Shown: one piece after another, positions 8,887 through 17,773 of the stretch
Layout of the letters: each line of letters starts with the position of its first letter
How positions within the stretch are numbered: position 1 is the stretch's first letter
From: Chloroherpetonaceae bacterium
Lineage (GTDB): Bacteria > Bacteroidota > Chlorobiia > Chlorobiales > Thermochlorobacteraceae
Direction of reading: 5' to 3'
NCBI GenBank assembly: GCA_025056565.1
Contig: JANWWA010000003.1
Span: 1 to 64,000, forward strand
Length of the DNA: 64,000 nucleotides
Translations under genes and position numbers: made by a program
The notes under the pieces: model-generated
Databases searched by the model: none
What the model saw: the letters and a program-made list of their open reading frames with translations, nothing else
What the model was told of the DNA's origin: nothing

Positions 8887-9900
8887 TTAATGCTTCTGAG
8901 CAATGATGACCAAGTTTTCTCCTTCTTGGCGTTTCGCAAGCGGTAGTTTTGCGTCGCTTGTCTCGAAGTATGTCGGCAAGAATCGCACTTCTTCTGCTGC
9001 CTTCTGAATTTGTTCGTTCAACCACTCTTTGGTCTCTGCTCGGGACAACCATATATGCTTTATGTTAGCTAGCTGCTGTCGCAATCCTACCGCTTCATAG
9101 AATCTTTCTTTCAAAGAAGGCTCTAACATTTTTTTTCTCTCTTGGTATCCAACTAGCGCATTATTGTAAGTGAAAGATTTCACGACGGTGAAGCCGTGGT
9201 CTCTTAACAGGCGCGTTAAATTCTCCGCATTGAAGAAATAAATGTGAAACGGGATAAATCCGCTCCAAAGCTCTCGATGAACTTCAATGTGTTTGGCGTT
9301 CCCGTTTGGCGTATCTATAATCAAAATTCCGCCCACTTTGACAAGTTGCGCAACCGCTGCAACAAACTGTGCGGGGTCAAGCACATGCTCAATTACATCG
9401 AAAGCAACTGCCACGTCGTATTTAACTGTGCATTCTCTTGCATATAGCTCTGCAGTGCCGCGGAATACGGGCACATTGAATGTTTTGCTTGCGAAGTTCG
9501 CTGCAAAGTTTGATAGCTCCACGCCTTGAACGTCCCAACCTAACGCTTTGAGCAGAGCCAGTTGATACCCTTTTGCCGACCCAATTTCAATCAGTTTTCT
9601 CTGCCTTGCGTCTATGTTTAGCAACGCTACGCTTCTCAAATACTGAGATTTAATGCGGCTTATCTCGTGTGACGCAAGTTCATTAAAAAAGTAGTAGTTC
9701 TTTTTGTATAACTTCGGGAATTCTTCTTTGCGCAAGCGTGGTGAGTTAAAAATCAAACCGCATGACTTGCATTGCCGCAAGCGAAAAATGCCCGGATAAC
9801 CGAATTGCTTGAAATTCAAGTCCATAAACGGGTGGCTTTCACGCTCCCCGCAAATAGTGCACGGGATGTTCGCTTCAACTTTTCGCGGATCTAATTTCAT
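8887..9900 (-). CDS. Class I methyltransferase with N-terminal zinc-ribbon, polysaccharide cluster
   Basis: A 337-residue protein. Residues about 10-50 carry paired cysteines (CTICGERES and LRQCKSCGLIFNSPRL) that form the zinc-binding N-domain seen in C-methyltransferase-like sugar enzymes. The SAM domain follows (KLIEIGSAKGYQLALLK; DVAVAFDVIEHVLDP; GGILIIDTPNG). This is the Methyltransf_23 type common in O-antigen and exopolysaccharide loci. I prefer the ATG at 9900; a TTG at 9912 would overlap the stop of the upstream glycosyltransferase by 4 bp and is a real alternative. Its substrate is unknown. Confidence 0.8.
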   Translation of the reverse strand: MKLDPRKVEANIPCTICGERESHPFMDLNFKQFGYPGIFRLRQCKSCGLIFNSPRLRKEEFPKLYKKNYYFFNELASHEISRIKSQYLRSVALLNIDARQRKLIEIGSAKGYQLALLKALGWDVQGVELSNFAANFASKTFNVPVFRGTAELYARECTVKYDVAVAFDVIEHVLDPAQFVAAVAQLVKVGGILIIDTPNGNAKHIEVHRELWSGFIPFHIYFFNAENLTRLLRDHGFTVVKSFTYNNALVGYQERKKMLEPSLKERFYEAVGLRQQLANIKHIWLSRAETKEWLNEQIQKAAEEVRFLPTYFETSDAKLPLAKRQEGENLVIIAQKH

Positions 9901-9908
9901 CTTTGCAA

Positions 9909-11147
9909 TCAAATCCTATTTTGCTTTTGAGACAATGCGGAATATTTTTCAGATAGCGCGCTTTGCACAGCCTCTATTACCAAATGCTCGCTGAGTTGAT
10001 TCAGGCAATTGCGATGTCCGCAGTTCAGCGCGCTTAGCCCTTTCTCGTTCAATATGCCTAATCGCAGACAAGGCGCGCATTCAATCTGAGGGAAAATATC
10101 AGCAAACGGACCTTCCTTCCATTTTCGGAATCCCCAGTAGAACGAAGGACCAAAAATGCGTACTGTGGGCGTGTCCACTAAAATCGCCAAATGCCCTATA
10201 CCGCTGTCGCTACTGAGCACTATCGCTGCGTGTCTAATTAGGGCGGCAACGGTCAACAAATCAAGATGAAAGCAACCCCTTAGAGGAATATTGACCAATG
10301 CTTGCAGTTCATTAAGACTACTTGATTCGGTTGGCGTGCCAACCACGACGACGCTGACTCCTTGCGCACTCAACCACTCGACTACCTTCGCCAATTTGGA
10401 GAGAGGAAGTTTCTTGTAGTCTTGCGCGCTCGATGCGCTCATGTGCAGGACTGAAAACGGTTTAGGACGATTTTGCAACGCTTCCCACAGTTCATTCTGA
10501 CTCAGCCAGTGAATAGCAAGTCGCTGCGCTTCGGCGGGGAGCACGAGGTTCCACCGCCATTCCACCGCGCGCGGCGCGTAAGTTGGTTCAATGCCACGTA
10601 AGATTTCTTGATGAATCAAAATCTCCGAGCGCATCTCGCTTTCCCAAAAAAGTAAAACGCGATGCTCGAACAAGCGTTCATAGATCTTTCGAAGCGGGTG
10701 ACGGTCAACGATTGCAAGCAAATGCTTTGGCGTTGAGCGCAGCGCGGGCAAGAGCGTTGAGAGGCTATACGATGAAATGTAGGAAATGAGCGCGCAGTCG
10801 AACTGTTTTCTCATCAACTTGAGATTTTGCGTAAATGCTTCTTTCCATGAAGCAGGCGTCGGCGAAATTGCAATCAGTTCGTCATAAAGTTCTGGAAACG
10901 CTTGAAAAATGGTCGGTGCGCCAGAAGCAGTCGAGACAAGCAGAGCGATATGCGCATTCGGACGTTTTTCTCGAAGAATCGCCAGCGTGGGAATCATCAT
11001 AATCGCATCGCCAACGCCGCCAAATGCCATAACCAAAATCCGTTTTGGATTGTCTACGCTGCGCTTTGGCAGCCACTTCATCGCAAATGCCCAGATGAGC
11101 ATAACCGCTCTGAGAAGTTTCGCCGCTTTCAACTGCGTTTGCTTCAT
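9909..11147 (-). CDS. Glycosyltransferase family 9 (heptosyltransferase-like)
   Basis: A 412-residue GT-B enzyme of the family that includes LPS heptosyltransferases. Seen are the N-terminal loop RILVMAFGGVGDAIMMIPTL and the C-terminal donor-binding segment LSSDSGIGHLAILVDTPTVR followed by FGPSF. An N-terminal hydrophobic stretch (AVMLIWAFAMKWL) could attach it to the inner membrane. The cysteine cluster CAPCLRLG with later CGHRNCL near the C-terminus occurs in many GT9 proteins. It probably adds a sugar to a lipid-linked acceptor; the donor is not predictable here. Confidence 0.85.
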   Translation of the reverse strand: MKQTQLKAAKLLRAVMLIWAFAMKWLPKRSVDNPKRILVMAFGGVGDAIMMIPTLAILREKRPNAHIALLVSTASGAPTIFQAFPELYDELIAISPTPASWKEAFTQNLKLMRKQFDCALISYISSYSLSTLLPALRSTPKHLLAIVDRHPLRKIYERLFEHRVLLFWESEMRSEILIHQEILRGIEPTYAPRAVEWRWNLVLPAEAQRLAIHWLSQNELWEALQNRPKPFSVLHMSASSAQDYKKLPLSKLAKVVEWLSAQGVSVVVVGTPTESSSLNELQALVNIPLRGCFHLDLLTVAALIRHAAIVLSSDSGIGHLAILVDTPTVRIFGPSFYWGFRKWKEGPFADIFPQIECAPCLRLGILNEKGLSALNCGHRNCLNQLSEHLVIEAVQSALSEKYSALSQKQNRI

Positions 11148-11155
11148 TTTAGGGT

Positions 11156-12040
11156 CTAATCAATCTCCACTAATGGGAGCGACGTTAGAATTTTCTCCTC
11201 TTCCTCTGGCGAAAGTGCAATTGGCGCGCCGCTTGCATCTCGACTCAGGCGATAGCATCCTTTCACGAATGCCTCGTTCGCGCTTCGCTCTGGCAAAATG
11301 TCTGGCTTCAAATCGCGCCGCACAAAGAAGGCATTTGTTCCTGCGCTCGAGCAACCAACCAAAGCGTATCCTTTTTTTTGGGCTAAGCGGTATAGCGCGT
11401 TGAGCGAAGCGCCAAAGTAAATTCCAGAAGGGTGTGCAGCAAGGCGTGCAAAGTCAGGCTTGTAAGGAATTGTAACTGCTCTATGTGCCCCAAAACGAAA
11501 ATTATACTCTACGACAACAATCGCGGGCAGCACAACGGATATGGCGTTCCAAATCCAGTAATCATTGCCATCAATGTCAATAGATAGCAGGCCTATCTCG
11601 CCTACAAACCCATTTTCTTGCAGCAGTTGATTGATATTCTCAGCGGTGATGAACGCGCAGATTGCGGTCAAATCATATTGCCAAGAAATTTCATCGCGTC
11701 GAATAAAGTCAACGCTTTCGGCGTCTCTGTCTATGACCAGCCCTTTCCATTGACCTTGTTTCAAGAGAAAGCGCGTGTTGGACTCGCGGTAATCTTGCAC
11801 GCCAAGTTCAACGAAGACTTTGTTTTTTATCGGGACGTGGCGCACAAGAAACTGAATAATCCCGTCTTCGCCCATCTGTGAAAACGCTTTGAACTCGCTC
11901 TCCGCAAGCAAGGTCGCCGAAGAAGTTTGTCGCAACTCGACTCGCCCAAGAGCCATTTGAATATGCTCGAGTCGCTGTTCCAACTCTGCGATGCCAAGAA
12001 ATCGGCGCAAGAGTTTTTGAAAGCCTCTCCGCAGGTTCAT
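11156..12040 (-). CDS. FkbM-like putative methyltransferase of unknown substrate
   Basis: A 294-residue protein with the pattern AFSQMGEDGIIQFLV...NKVFVELGVQ...NTRFLLKQGQWKGLVIDRD. This is a recurrent hypothetical family in surface-polysaccharide loci that resembles FkbM-type methyltransferases: a motif I-like VFVELGV and a later LLSIDIDGNDYWIW. The N-terminal 45 residues are basic and then coiled-coil-like (RFLGIAELEQRLEHIQMAL). No activity is established by sequence alone. It starts directly after the flippase gene ends (12040/12041) and lies 8 bp from the GT9 gene. Confidence 0.65.
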   Translation of the reverse strand: MNLRRGFQKLLRRFLGIAELEQRLEHIQMALGRVELRQTSSATLLAESEFKAFSQMGEDGIIQFLVRHVPIKNKVFVELGVQDYRESNTRFLLKQGQWKGLVIDRDAESVDFIRRDEISWQYDLTAICAFITAENINQLLQENGFVGEIGLLSIDIDGNDYWIWNAISVVLPAIVVVEYNFRFGAHRAVTIPYKPDFARLAAHPSGIYFGASLNALYRLAQKKGYALVGCSSAGTNAFFVRRDLKPDILPERSANEAFVKGCYRLSRDASGAPIALSPEEEEKILTSLPLVEID

Positions 12041-13363
12041 TCAGATGCCGAAACGTTGTCGCGTTTTTTCAATGCTTGCGCGCACGTCATTTTTGAGTTC
12101 AATGGCAAGCGTACCCGTTTGTCTAAGATCAAGCTTCGTGATAACAGAAAACGCGATGAGCGTAAGCGCGGCAAAAAGCGCGTAGGCGATGCTTGAAGCG
12201 ATCGCAGCGCCATTGACGCCTAACTTTGGAATGAGCCATATGTCCAGCGCAATCGTTGCCAGCATCGCCAAGAAAGCGTTGTAGAGATTGACGTCAGGGC
12301 GGCCGATGCTTGCCAAATACGGCCCTAACACGTTGGCGACGCCGAGAATGACGGCGCCGGGCAAAAGCAAAAAAAGCGGTTCGGCTGCCAGAGCAAATTT
12401 TTCGGAAAACAGCGCGATGATAATGACTTTGCCTGCGATGAAAAGCCCCGCTGCCGCCGCCGCGCCAATCAGCAAAGATAGCAACGCGAGTTTGAACGAC
12501 GCCTCTCGCGCTTTGGGATTGCCTGCCGCCGCCGTCGCCACGATTGCGTTAGACATAGACGCTGAGAGTATCCACAAAGTCTCTGCGATGCGCACCGCCG
12601 TTACGTAAATGCCTAACTCGCTGCTTCCCAAGTAAAATTCCACGAAGTAGGTATCGAGGCGATAGTTGAGAAACTGCATAATCGCGCCGAGATAAACGAA
12701 TGTCGAGATTTGCGCAACGCGCTTGATGTCAGAAAGGCGAAGCGCTTCATTAAACGTCTGCCGAAAGTCGTTTTGACACTTCCAAACGATCGCTATGAGC
12801 GCGCAGATGAAGGTCAAAAGATATGAGGCTATCGCAACGGCGCTTGTCAGCCACCCCGCTAACGCCGCAACTGAAATCACCATAAGCCCGCACGCCTGAC
12901 TGCCTAGCAAGACATAGTTATGAAAAATAATTTCACCTTTGCCAATGAGCAGTCCCAGCAAAAATCCGTTCAGAAAGACAAATGGCAACGTCTGTGCCGC
13001 CAGAAAGAGATAGTCGTCGGAGAGCGTTTTTGGCAATACAAACGTAAGCCAACCGCTGCCGCGCCCGATTAGGAACATCGCTACGGATACCGCCGTCGCT
13101 ATCAGCGCCGCATAGAGCGACAGTTGAATGAGTTTTGGATGCGAGACGTCGCCGCGCGCTCCGACCACCGCGTTTGCGAAAGGGATGCCGAAACTGAACA
13201 GCGCCGTCAGTCCCGTTATGGTCGTAACGAATAGCGCATATTCGCCTTTGCCGCTTGTGCCAAGAACGCGCGAGATAAGCACGTCAATGAGCAGACCAAT
13301 GACGAACTTGTTGAACAAGTTTGTCGCTACCGCGTGGGCGGACTGCCGCGCAACGATTCCCAT
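12041..13363 (-). CDS. Polysaccharide flippase (Wzx/MATE-like membrane protein)
   Basis: A 440-residue integral membrane protein with about 12 predicted helices and the polysaccharide-biosynthesis family layout. The N-terminal helix pair includes NKFVIGLLIDVLISRVLGTSGKGEYAL, a pattern typical of Wzx-like exporters. The likely role is to flip lipid-linked glycan repeat units across the inner membrane. It abuts the genes on both sides (1 bp to the GT4 gene, 0 bp to the next), so it is surely in the same transcript. Visibly richer in GCG/GCC codons than the genes around 16-17 kb, as are its neighbours. Confidence 0.85.
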   Translation of the reverse strand: MGIVARQSAHAVATNLFNKFVIGLLIDVLISRVLGTSGKGEYALFVTTITGLTALFSFGIPFANAVVGARGDVSHPKLIQLSLYAALIATAVSVAMFLIGRGSGWLTFVLPKTLSDDYLFLAAQTLPFVFLNGFLLGLLIGKGEIIFHNYVLLGSQACGLMVISVAALAGWLTSAVAIASYLLTFICALIAIVWKCQNDFRQTFNEALRLSDIKRVAQISTFVYLGAIMQFLNYRLDTYFVEFYLGSSELGIYVTAVRIAETLWILSASMSNAIVATAAAGNPKAREASFKLALLSLLIGAAAAAGLFIAGKVIIIALFSEKFALAAEPLFLLLPGAVILGVANVLGPYLASIGRPDVNLYNAFLAMLATIALDIWLIPKLGVNGAAIASSIAYALFAALTLIAFSVITKLDLRQTGTLAIELKNDVRASIEKTRQRFGI

Positions 13364-13364
13364 T

Positions 13365-14555
13365 TTACCGATTCAACAAGGTTTCGCAGGTCGCTACGAC
13401 GCGCCGCGCGTTTTCTTTCCATGAGAATTTCTCGACGGCGTCTTTTCGCGCGGCTTGCCCCAAGCGCTGGCGCAAGTCCGGGCGTTCGGCGAGGTAGAGA
13501 ATTTTTTCGGCAAGGTCGACATGGTCGCGGTGTTTCATAATGAGCCCGTTTCTCTCGTGATGGATCACGTCGGCGATTTGACCAACGCCTGCCGCAATGA
13601 TCGCTTTGCCCATTCCCATATACTCAAATAGTTTTGTCGGTGACCCGAAAAACATCGTGCCATCCGCATTCTGAACATGCGGCGAGAGCAGCACGTCACA
13701 GAGCGAAAGATACTTCGGCACGAGATGATGCGGCACAAGCCCAAGCATCGTAACATATTCATGCATGCCATCTTCATCTAAAATTTCTTCCACTGTCTTT
13801 CTCAACTTTCCGTCGCCAATTAAAACGAAATGCGCATTCGGATTTTTTTCAATCGTTGGCTTAACTGCTTTTGCCAAGACTTCAACGCCGTGCCACTCGC
13901 CAAACGTGCCAACAAACCCACAAAGAAACTTTCCGCGCCACCTCGCCTGCAAGTCTTGCGGCAAAGACTTGAAAAATGCGCAAGCGTCAATCGCATCGGA
14001 AAACTCGCTGACATCAACGCCGTTTGGATTCACATAAACCTTCTCGGCTGGCACGTCAAACTGACGCAGCAATTCCGCTCGGAGCGCTTCCGACACCACG
14101 AAAATCGCTTTGGCCGCTTCAAACTGAACCGCTTCGCTTCGTGCCAAAAGCCCGCCAAAAATCAAAAGTCCCCAATTTTTTTTCACCCAAGTCTCAATAC
14201 CGTTGACTTCCAAAAACAGGGGAATCCGATGCGCTGCTGCAATCTGTGAGGTTGCATAAACAAACTCGCTATGGCGCTGATAAATCACATCAGGCTTTTC
14301 GCGGTCGAGAATCTTCGGGAGTTCTCGCTTCAAAGTTTGATTGTGCGCAATTGAAGCGATTTCGGGCAGATTTGAATAGAAAGGGTTGTATTCAATCGGG
14401 TAGAATTTGCAACGCGCATCAACGGGCGATGCCGCCGCCGTGACAACCTCCACGCCAAGTTCGCACAGTCCGCCAACAAAGCCCTTCACATGCGAAAACG
14501 AACCACCAACTTGCTGTGCTCCCGTAAAATCTGTACGAAGGAACAAGAGCTTCAT
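13365..14555 (-). CDS. Glycosyltransferase family 4
   Basis: A 396-residue GT-B glycosyltransferase. The N-terminal acceptor domain starts MKLLFLRTDFTG with the glycine-rich QVGGSFSHVKGF loop. The C-terminal nucleotide-sugar domain has FVLIGDGKLRKTVEE and the EX7E-type segment SPTKLFEYMGMGKAIIAAGV. Such enzymes transfer hexoses or deoxysugars from nucleotide donors while retaining configuration. It lies between a methyltransferase gene (33 bp upstream) and the flippase gene (1 bp downstream). Confidence 0.88.
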   Translation of the reverse strand: MKLLFLRTDFTGAQQVGGSFSHVKGFVGGLCELGVEVVTAAASPVDARCKFYPIEYNPFYSNLPEIASIAHNQTLKRELPKILDREKPDVIYQRHSEFVYATSQIAAAHRIPLFLEVNGIETWVKKNWGLLIFGGLLARSEAVQFEAAKAIFVVSEALRAELLRQFDVPAEKVYVNPNGVDVSEFSDAIDACAFFKSLPQDLQARWRGKFLCGFVGTFGEWHGVEVLAKAVKPTIEKNPNAHFVLIGDGKLRKTVEEILDEDGMHEYVTMLGLVPHHLVPKYLSLCDVLLSPHVQNADGTMFFGSPTKLFEYMGMGKAIIAAGVGQIADVIHHERNGLIMKHRDHVDLAEKILYLAERPDLRQRLGQAARKDAVEKFSWKENARRVVATCETLLNR

Positions 14556-14588
14556 TTCGCATCAAGGATACTTTGCCGAAATAGGTCA

Positions 14589-15389
14589 TCACTTCCTTCC
14601 ATAAATCATCATATAAAATCCTGCCCAGCTGGCAAAAAGGGTTTGATTGAGTGCATTGAGCCACTTGGGAAAACGCCGCCGAATTACATCGCAGGCTTGA
14701 AACTGCACATCTCTAAACTTCGAGAACATCTGCCGTAACTCTTTACGAGAATAAGCCTTCCCTAATGGATTATGCTGGCCGTCATAGATGCGCACCCACT
14801 CTTCATAGCCCCAGAACTTCCCTTTGGTTAAACCATAAAGAAAGTAAAGTGGCACGCCAAGCCAAACATGAAGCGAATGCTTGTGGTAGAGCATAATGAC
14901 AATCTCGCCATCAGGCTTCAGAACACGATAAATTTCATCAATCGCTTGTTGCGTGTTGGGCGTGTGATGCAAAACCCCAAACGAATAGACCACATCAAAT
15001 GAGTGGTCGGCAAACGGCAAATTCTCTGCATCAGCGACCAGAAACTGACCCTCTACACCGTAAAGCTCAAAGCGTTTCCGTGAGAGCGCAATGCTCTCTT
15101 CGGTAAGGTCTATGCCTGTTACAATCGCACCATTTCGAGCAAATTGCAAAAGATCCGTGCCCAGCCCACAGCCCACTTCCAAAAGTGTCTTGCCCTTGAA
15201 GGCTTTAAACTTGCAGAGCGTCTCCATAAAGGGCTGTGTGGCATAGCGATAGCGCTCAACTTCATCAAAGAAGGCTTTGCTGCCACGCTCCGATGCTGTG
15301 AATTGCGTGCCACATGGATGTGCATTCCAGTAGTCGTGGACGCCTGATTTGATCGCCTCAGTAGGCGATGTCGCAACAAGATGATTCAT
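14589..15389 (-). CDS. SAM-dependent methyltransferase (Methyltransf_11 type)
   Basis: A 266-residue class I methyltransferase: motif I KTLLEVGCGLGTDLLQFA, then VTGIDLTEESIALS, motif IV-like SFDVVYSFGVLHHTPN, and a hydrophobic C-terminal third. The ATG at 15389 is used; a GTG at 15398 would overlap the stop of the upstream gene by 4 bp. Similar proteins methylate small molecules or glycan termini. It heads the polysaccharide genes proper, just after two genes (136-residue unknown and rlmB) that may be only transcriptionally linked. Confidence 0.8.
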   Translation of the reverse strand: MNHLVATSPTEAIKSGVHDYWNAHPCGTQFTASERGSKAFFDEVERYRYATQPFMETLCKFKAFKGKTLLEVGCGLGTDLLQFARNGAIVTGIDLTEESIALSRKRFELYGVEGQFLVADAENLPFADHSFDVVYSFGVLHHTPNTQQAIDEIYRVLKPDGEIVIMLYHKHSLHVWLGVPLYFLYGLTKGKFWGYEEWVRIYDGQHNPLGKAYSRKELRQMFSKFRDVQFQACDVIRRRFPKWLNALNQTLFASWAGFYMMIYGRK

Positions 15390-15394
15390 TGACC

Positions 15395-15805
15395 TCACTT
15401 AATAAGCCAATTTCGGCGTTTCAGCGATTCTAACTCCAAGTAAGTTTCCAGCACCACGAAGGCGCTCGCAATAGTTTCCGCAAAGAGCTTCCAGATGTCC
15501 GCAAAAATAAAACGCCAAAAGGAATACATCTCTTTGTCACCTGCTTCGTCAATGATGGCTGCATGCAACTTACCGGCAAGAAAGAGAAAGAGCTTTATCA
15601 TCAGCCTGTAGCGCTGCAAGCGCAGAACTTTCGTGCCAAAGAAAATCTTGCCCTTGGCTTGCCGCAAGCGCCTGAGCGTGGCAAGAGGCGTTACCAACTC
15701 CTTTTCCGAAAATGGCTCAACCAATGTGCTGTCAGGCAATGAGTGAGCCGCTAAAATTTTCTGTGCATCACCCGACAAAAGAAAGAGCATAACAGTCTCC
15801 ATCAT
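15395..15805 (-). CDS. Conserved-looking 136-residue protein of unknown function
   Basis: A helical protein without signal peptide; residues 70-110 are hydrophobic (LMIKLFLFLAGKLHAAI; FWRFIFADIWKLFAETI) and may lie at the membrane. Its start overlaps the rlmB stop by 4 bp (15802-15805) and its end touches the methyltransferase start region, so it is translated from the same message. I do not recognise the family. Confidence 0.6.
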   Translation of the reverse strand: MMETVMLFLLSGDAQKILAAHSLPDSTLVEPFSEKELVTPLATLRRLRQAKGKIFFGTKVLRLQRYRLMIKLFLFLAGKLHAAIIDEAGDKEMYSFWRFIFADIWKLFAETIASAFVVLETYLELESLKRRNWLIK

Positions 15806-16611
15806 CGCTCGGCATCAGCTTTTGTCATTGGCAGATGAGCTTGACGCTGACGCACCACCTCGTAGAGCAAGATGCCAGCAGCAACACTTGCGTTGAGCGA
15901 ATCCGTTTTGCCAAACATTGGCACACGTACCACTTCATCACAGCTCTCGTGCACCAAACGTCGCATACCTTTGCCCTCTGAGCCAATGACCAGCGCAACA
16001 TTCATTGTGTAGTCAAAATCAGTGTAAAGTCTCGGCGCATCTGCATCGGTGCCGACAACCCAAATGCCCCTGTCTTTGAGCAAGCGAATCGTTTGTGCAA
16101 GATTGGTAACACGGGCAATCGGTGCATGGGAAACCGCGCCAGCAGATATTTTGTGAACCGTAGAGTTAATTGGCGCAGAGCGATCGCGTGGCAGAATGAT
16201 AAGATCAACGCCAGCAGCTTCTGCAGTGCGAATGATGGCGCCCAAGTTTTGTGGGTCTTCAATACTATCAAGGATCAGCAGGAAAAAGGGCTTGTGACGA
16301 GGCACACTGAGGACATCCTCTACTTCTAAGAAGCGAATGTCGCTGGCAATGGCCACTACACCTTGATGCTTATTGCTACGCGCAAGGTCTGAGAGCTTCT
16401 GGTTGCTGGCTTTGCCGATGGAGATACGGTTGCGCTTTGCCGTGATGAGAATTTCCAGTAGGCGCTTGTCGTGCGCATTGATTTGAAAGTAAATTTTGGC
16501 AATGCGGTCAGGGTGAGCTTTCAGTAGCTCGGCAACGGCGTTACGCCCGTAGATAACCTCTGGCGCAGTCTGCTCTTGTGCAGTGCCTTGAAAGGTTTCT
16601 TGATCTGGCAT
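15802..16611 (-). CDS. rlmB: 23S rRNA (guanosine-2'-O)-methyltransferase RlmB (SpoU family)
   Basis: A 269-residue SpoU-class (trefoil-knot) methyltransferase that would modify G2251 in the peptidyl-transferase P loop of 23S rRNA. The substrate-binding N-domain begins at VIYGRNAVAELLKAHPDRI. Motif 1 is LDSIEDPQNLGAIIRTAEA. The knot signatures ALVIGSEGKGMRRLVHESCD and VPMFGKTDSLNASVAAGI are intact. The 8-10 extra N-terminal residues vary between species. It lies 12 bp downstream of the class II amidotransferase and overlaps the next gene by 4 bp. Confidence 0.93.
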   Translation of the reverse strand: MPDQETFQGTAQEQTAPEVIYGRNAVAELLKAHPDRIAKIYFQINAHDKRLLEILITAKRNRISIGKASNQKLSDLARSNKHQGVVAIASDIRFLEVEDVLSVPRHKPFFLLILDSIEDPQNLGAIIRTAEAAGVDLIILPRDRSAPINSTVHKISAGAVSHAPIARVTNLAQTIRLLKDRGIWVVGTDADAPRLYTDFDYTMNVALVIGSEGKGMRRLVHESCDEVVRVPMFGKTDSLNASVAAGILLYEVVRQRQAHLPMTKADAER

Positions 16612-16623
16612 ATCGCCCCGTTC

Positions 16624-17496
16624 TCAGTTCTCGGTTGGCGTTGAGAGTCGCAGCGTAACAGGGCGCGCTGTAGGCAAGTGCCCATCTTTGAGAAATGGAT
16701 TGGGAATTGCAACAAAGCTAAACTCTCGGTGCTCGTTGATAACCATCATCATATTAAGTGGGAAGGGTTGCCAAGAACTGTCACGGTAATCCAGTGGTTC
16801 AGAAGCGACGACGATGGCATCAGGGAACATTGGACTGCTCTGCGAGTAGTAGAGCGTAGCGGATTTCTCAATGGTGGTGTATCGCGTAATGACGGTGGTT
16901 CTGCCATCGGTGAGCGCCATATTGAGAATGAGGTCAGAGCCGTGCTTTTCAGCCAGCGCATTGAGCCGCGCAATGGTTTCCAGCATCGCTTCAGCCATCG
17001 TAAGAGAAGGCTGGGCATCACGAATAGAAAGGTAGAGGTGGAAGATGTGCTCAGAATCCGTTGTGCCAATAAGGTGCGAATAAAACGGGTCTGAGATTTG
17101 CTGGCGAATGGCGCGCATCATTGCACGCTTGAAGTCACTGATAATGCCGTTGTGCATAAAGATTTGATTCTTCCACTGAAAGGGGTGCGAGTTGGCCTGA
17201 TGCACCAAAAGCCCAGGCGAAGCGGCACGCACATGCACAAAAATCGTGGGTGAGATGATTTTGTCAGCAATGCGTGCAATGTTGATGTCATGCCAGAATG
17301 GCTTTTCGGAGGTAATGACGGCTGGCTCAGGATGCACATCGAGGTTATACCACGCAAGCCCATAGCCGTCCACATTGATAGGCGTAATGATCATCTCGCG
17401 CGGCTGACGCGCTTGCTCGACAAAGTTATGCGGTGGGTCAAAAATAAGTTTTTTGAGCGTAATCGGCTTACCGCAATACACCGCAAATCTGCACAT
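16624..17496 (-). CDS. Class II glutamine amidotransferase (EgtC/YafJ-like)
   Basis: A 290-residue single-domain class II amidotransferase. I start it at the ATG at 17496 because this gives MCRFAVYCG, exposing the required N-terminal Cys nucleophile after Met removal; an upstream start at 17535 would bury the Cys. Further family features are the VHVRAASPGLLVHQANSHPF segment and FMHNGIISDF. YafJ-like and EgtC enzymes hydrolyse gamma-glutamyl bonds; EgtC acts in ergothioneine synthesis, but no egtB or egtD is nearby, so the substrate is open. It heads the minus-strand run ending in the polysaccharide genes and is divergent from the AIM24-like gene. Confidence 0.85.
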   Translation of the reverse strand: MCRFAVYCGKPITLKKLIFDPPHNFVEQARQPREMIITPINVDGYGLAWYNLDVHPEPAVITSEKPFWHDINIARIADKIISPTIFVHVRAASPGLLVHQANSHPFQWKNQIFMHNGIISDFKRAMMRAIRQQISDPFYSHLIGTTDSEHIFHLYLSIRDAQPSLTMAEAMLETIARLNALAEKHGSDLILNMALTDGRTTVITRYTTIEKSATLYYSQSSPMFPDAIVVASEPLDYRDSSWQPFPLNMMMVINEHREFSFVAIPNPFLKDGHLPTARPVTLRLSTPTEN

Positions 17497-17665
17497 AGAA
17501 AGAAGCGTTAAAAGTTTAGGAAAAGCGTTGGTCAATTTCGCCTACCTTCCTTCCGTAGTGAAAGAGCCTGTAAGATACAGCAAATTTGCATTGCGCAAAA
17601 ACGATAGAAGAAGCAATCGGGTCAGATAAAGTGGCAGAGGCGGTCGACATTTGGGCAATTTTTCA

Positions 17666-17698
17666 TTGAGCTGAAACGTATAACTTTCGCTATATTTG
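17666..17698 (+). promoter_or_regulatory. Candidate promoter of the AIM24-like gene (TAnnTTTG type)
   Basis: TATATTTG at 17691-17698 matches the Bacteroidetes/Chlorobi minus-7 form TAnnTTTG. A TTG at 17666-17668 lies about 22 bp upstream, slightly longer than usual. A start near 17704 would give a 70-nt leader before the ATG at 17774. Confidence 0.4.
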
Positions 17699-17773
17699 CA
17701 AAGCCTTCTTGTGCAGGTGGCGCAAGTAGCAGAGAACCCTAAATTTTCTTCAACACTCAAAGCAACAAAAGAT

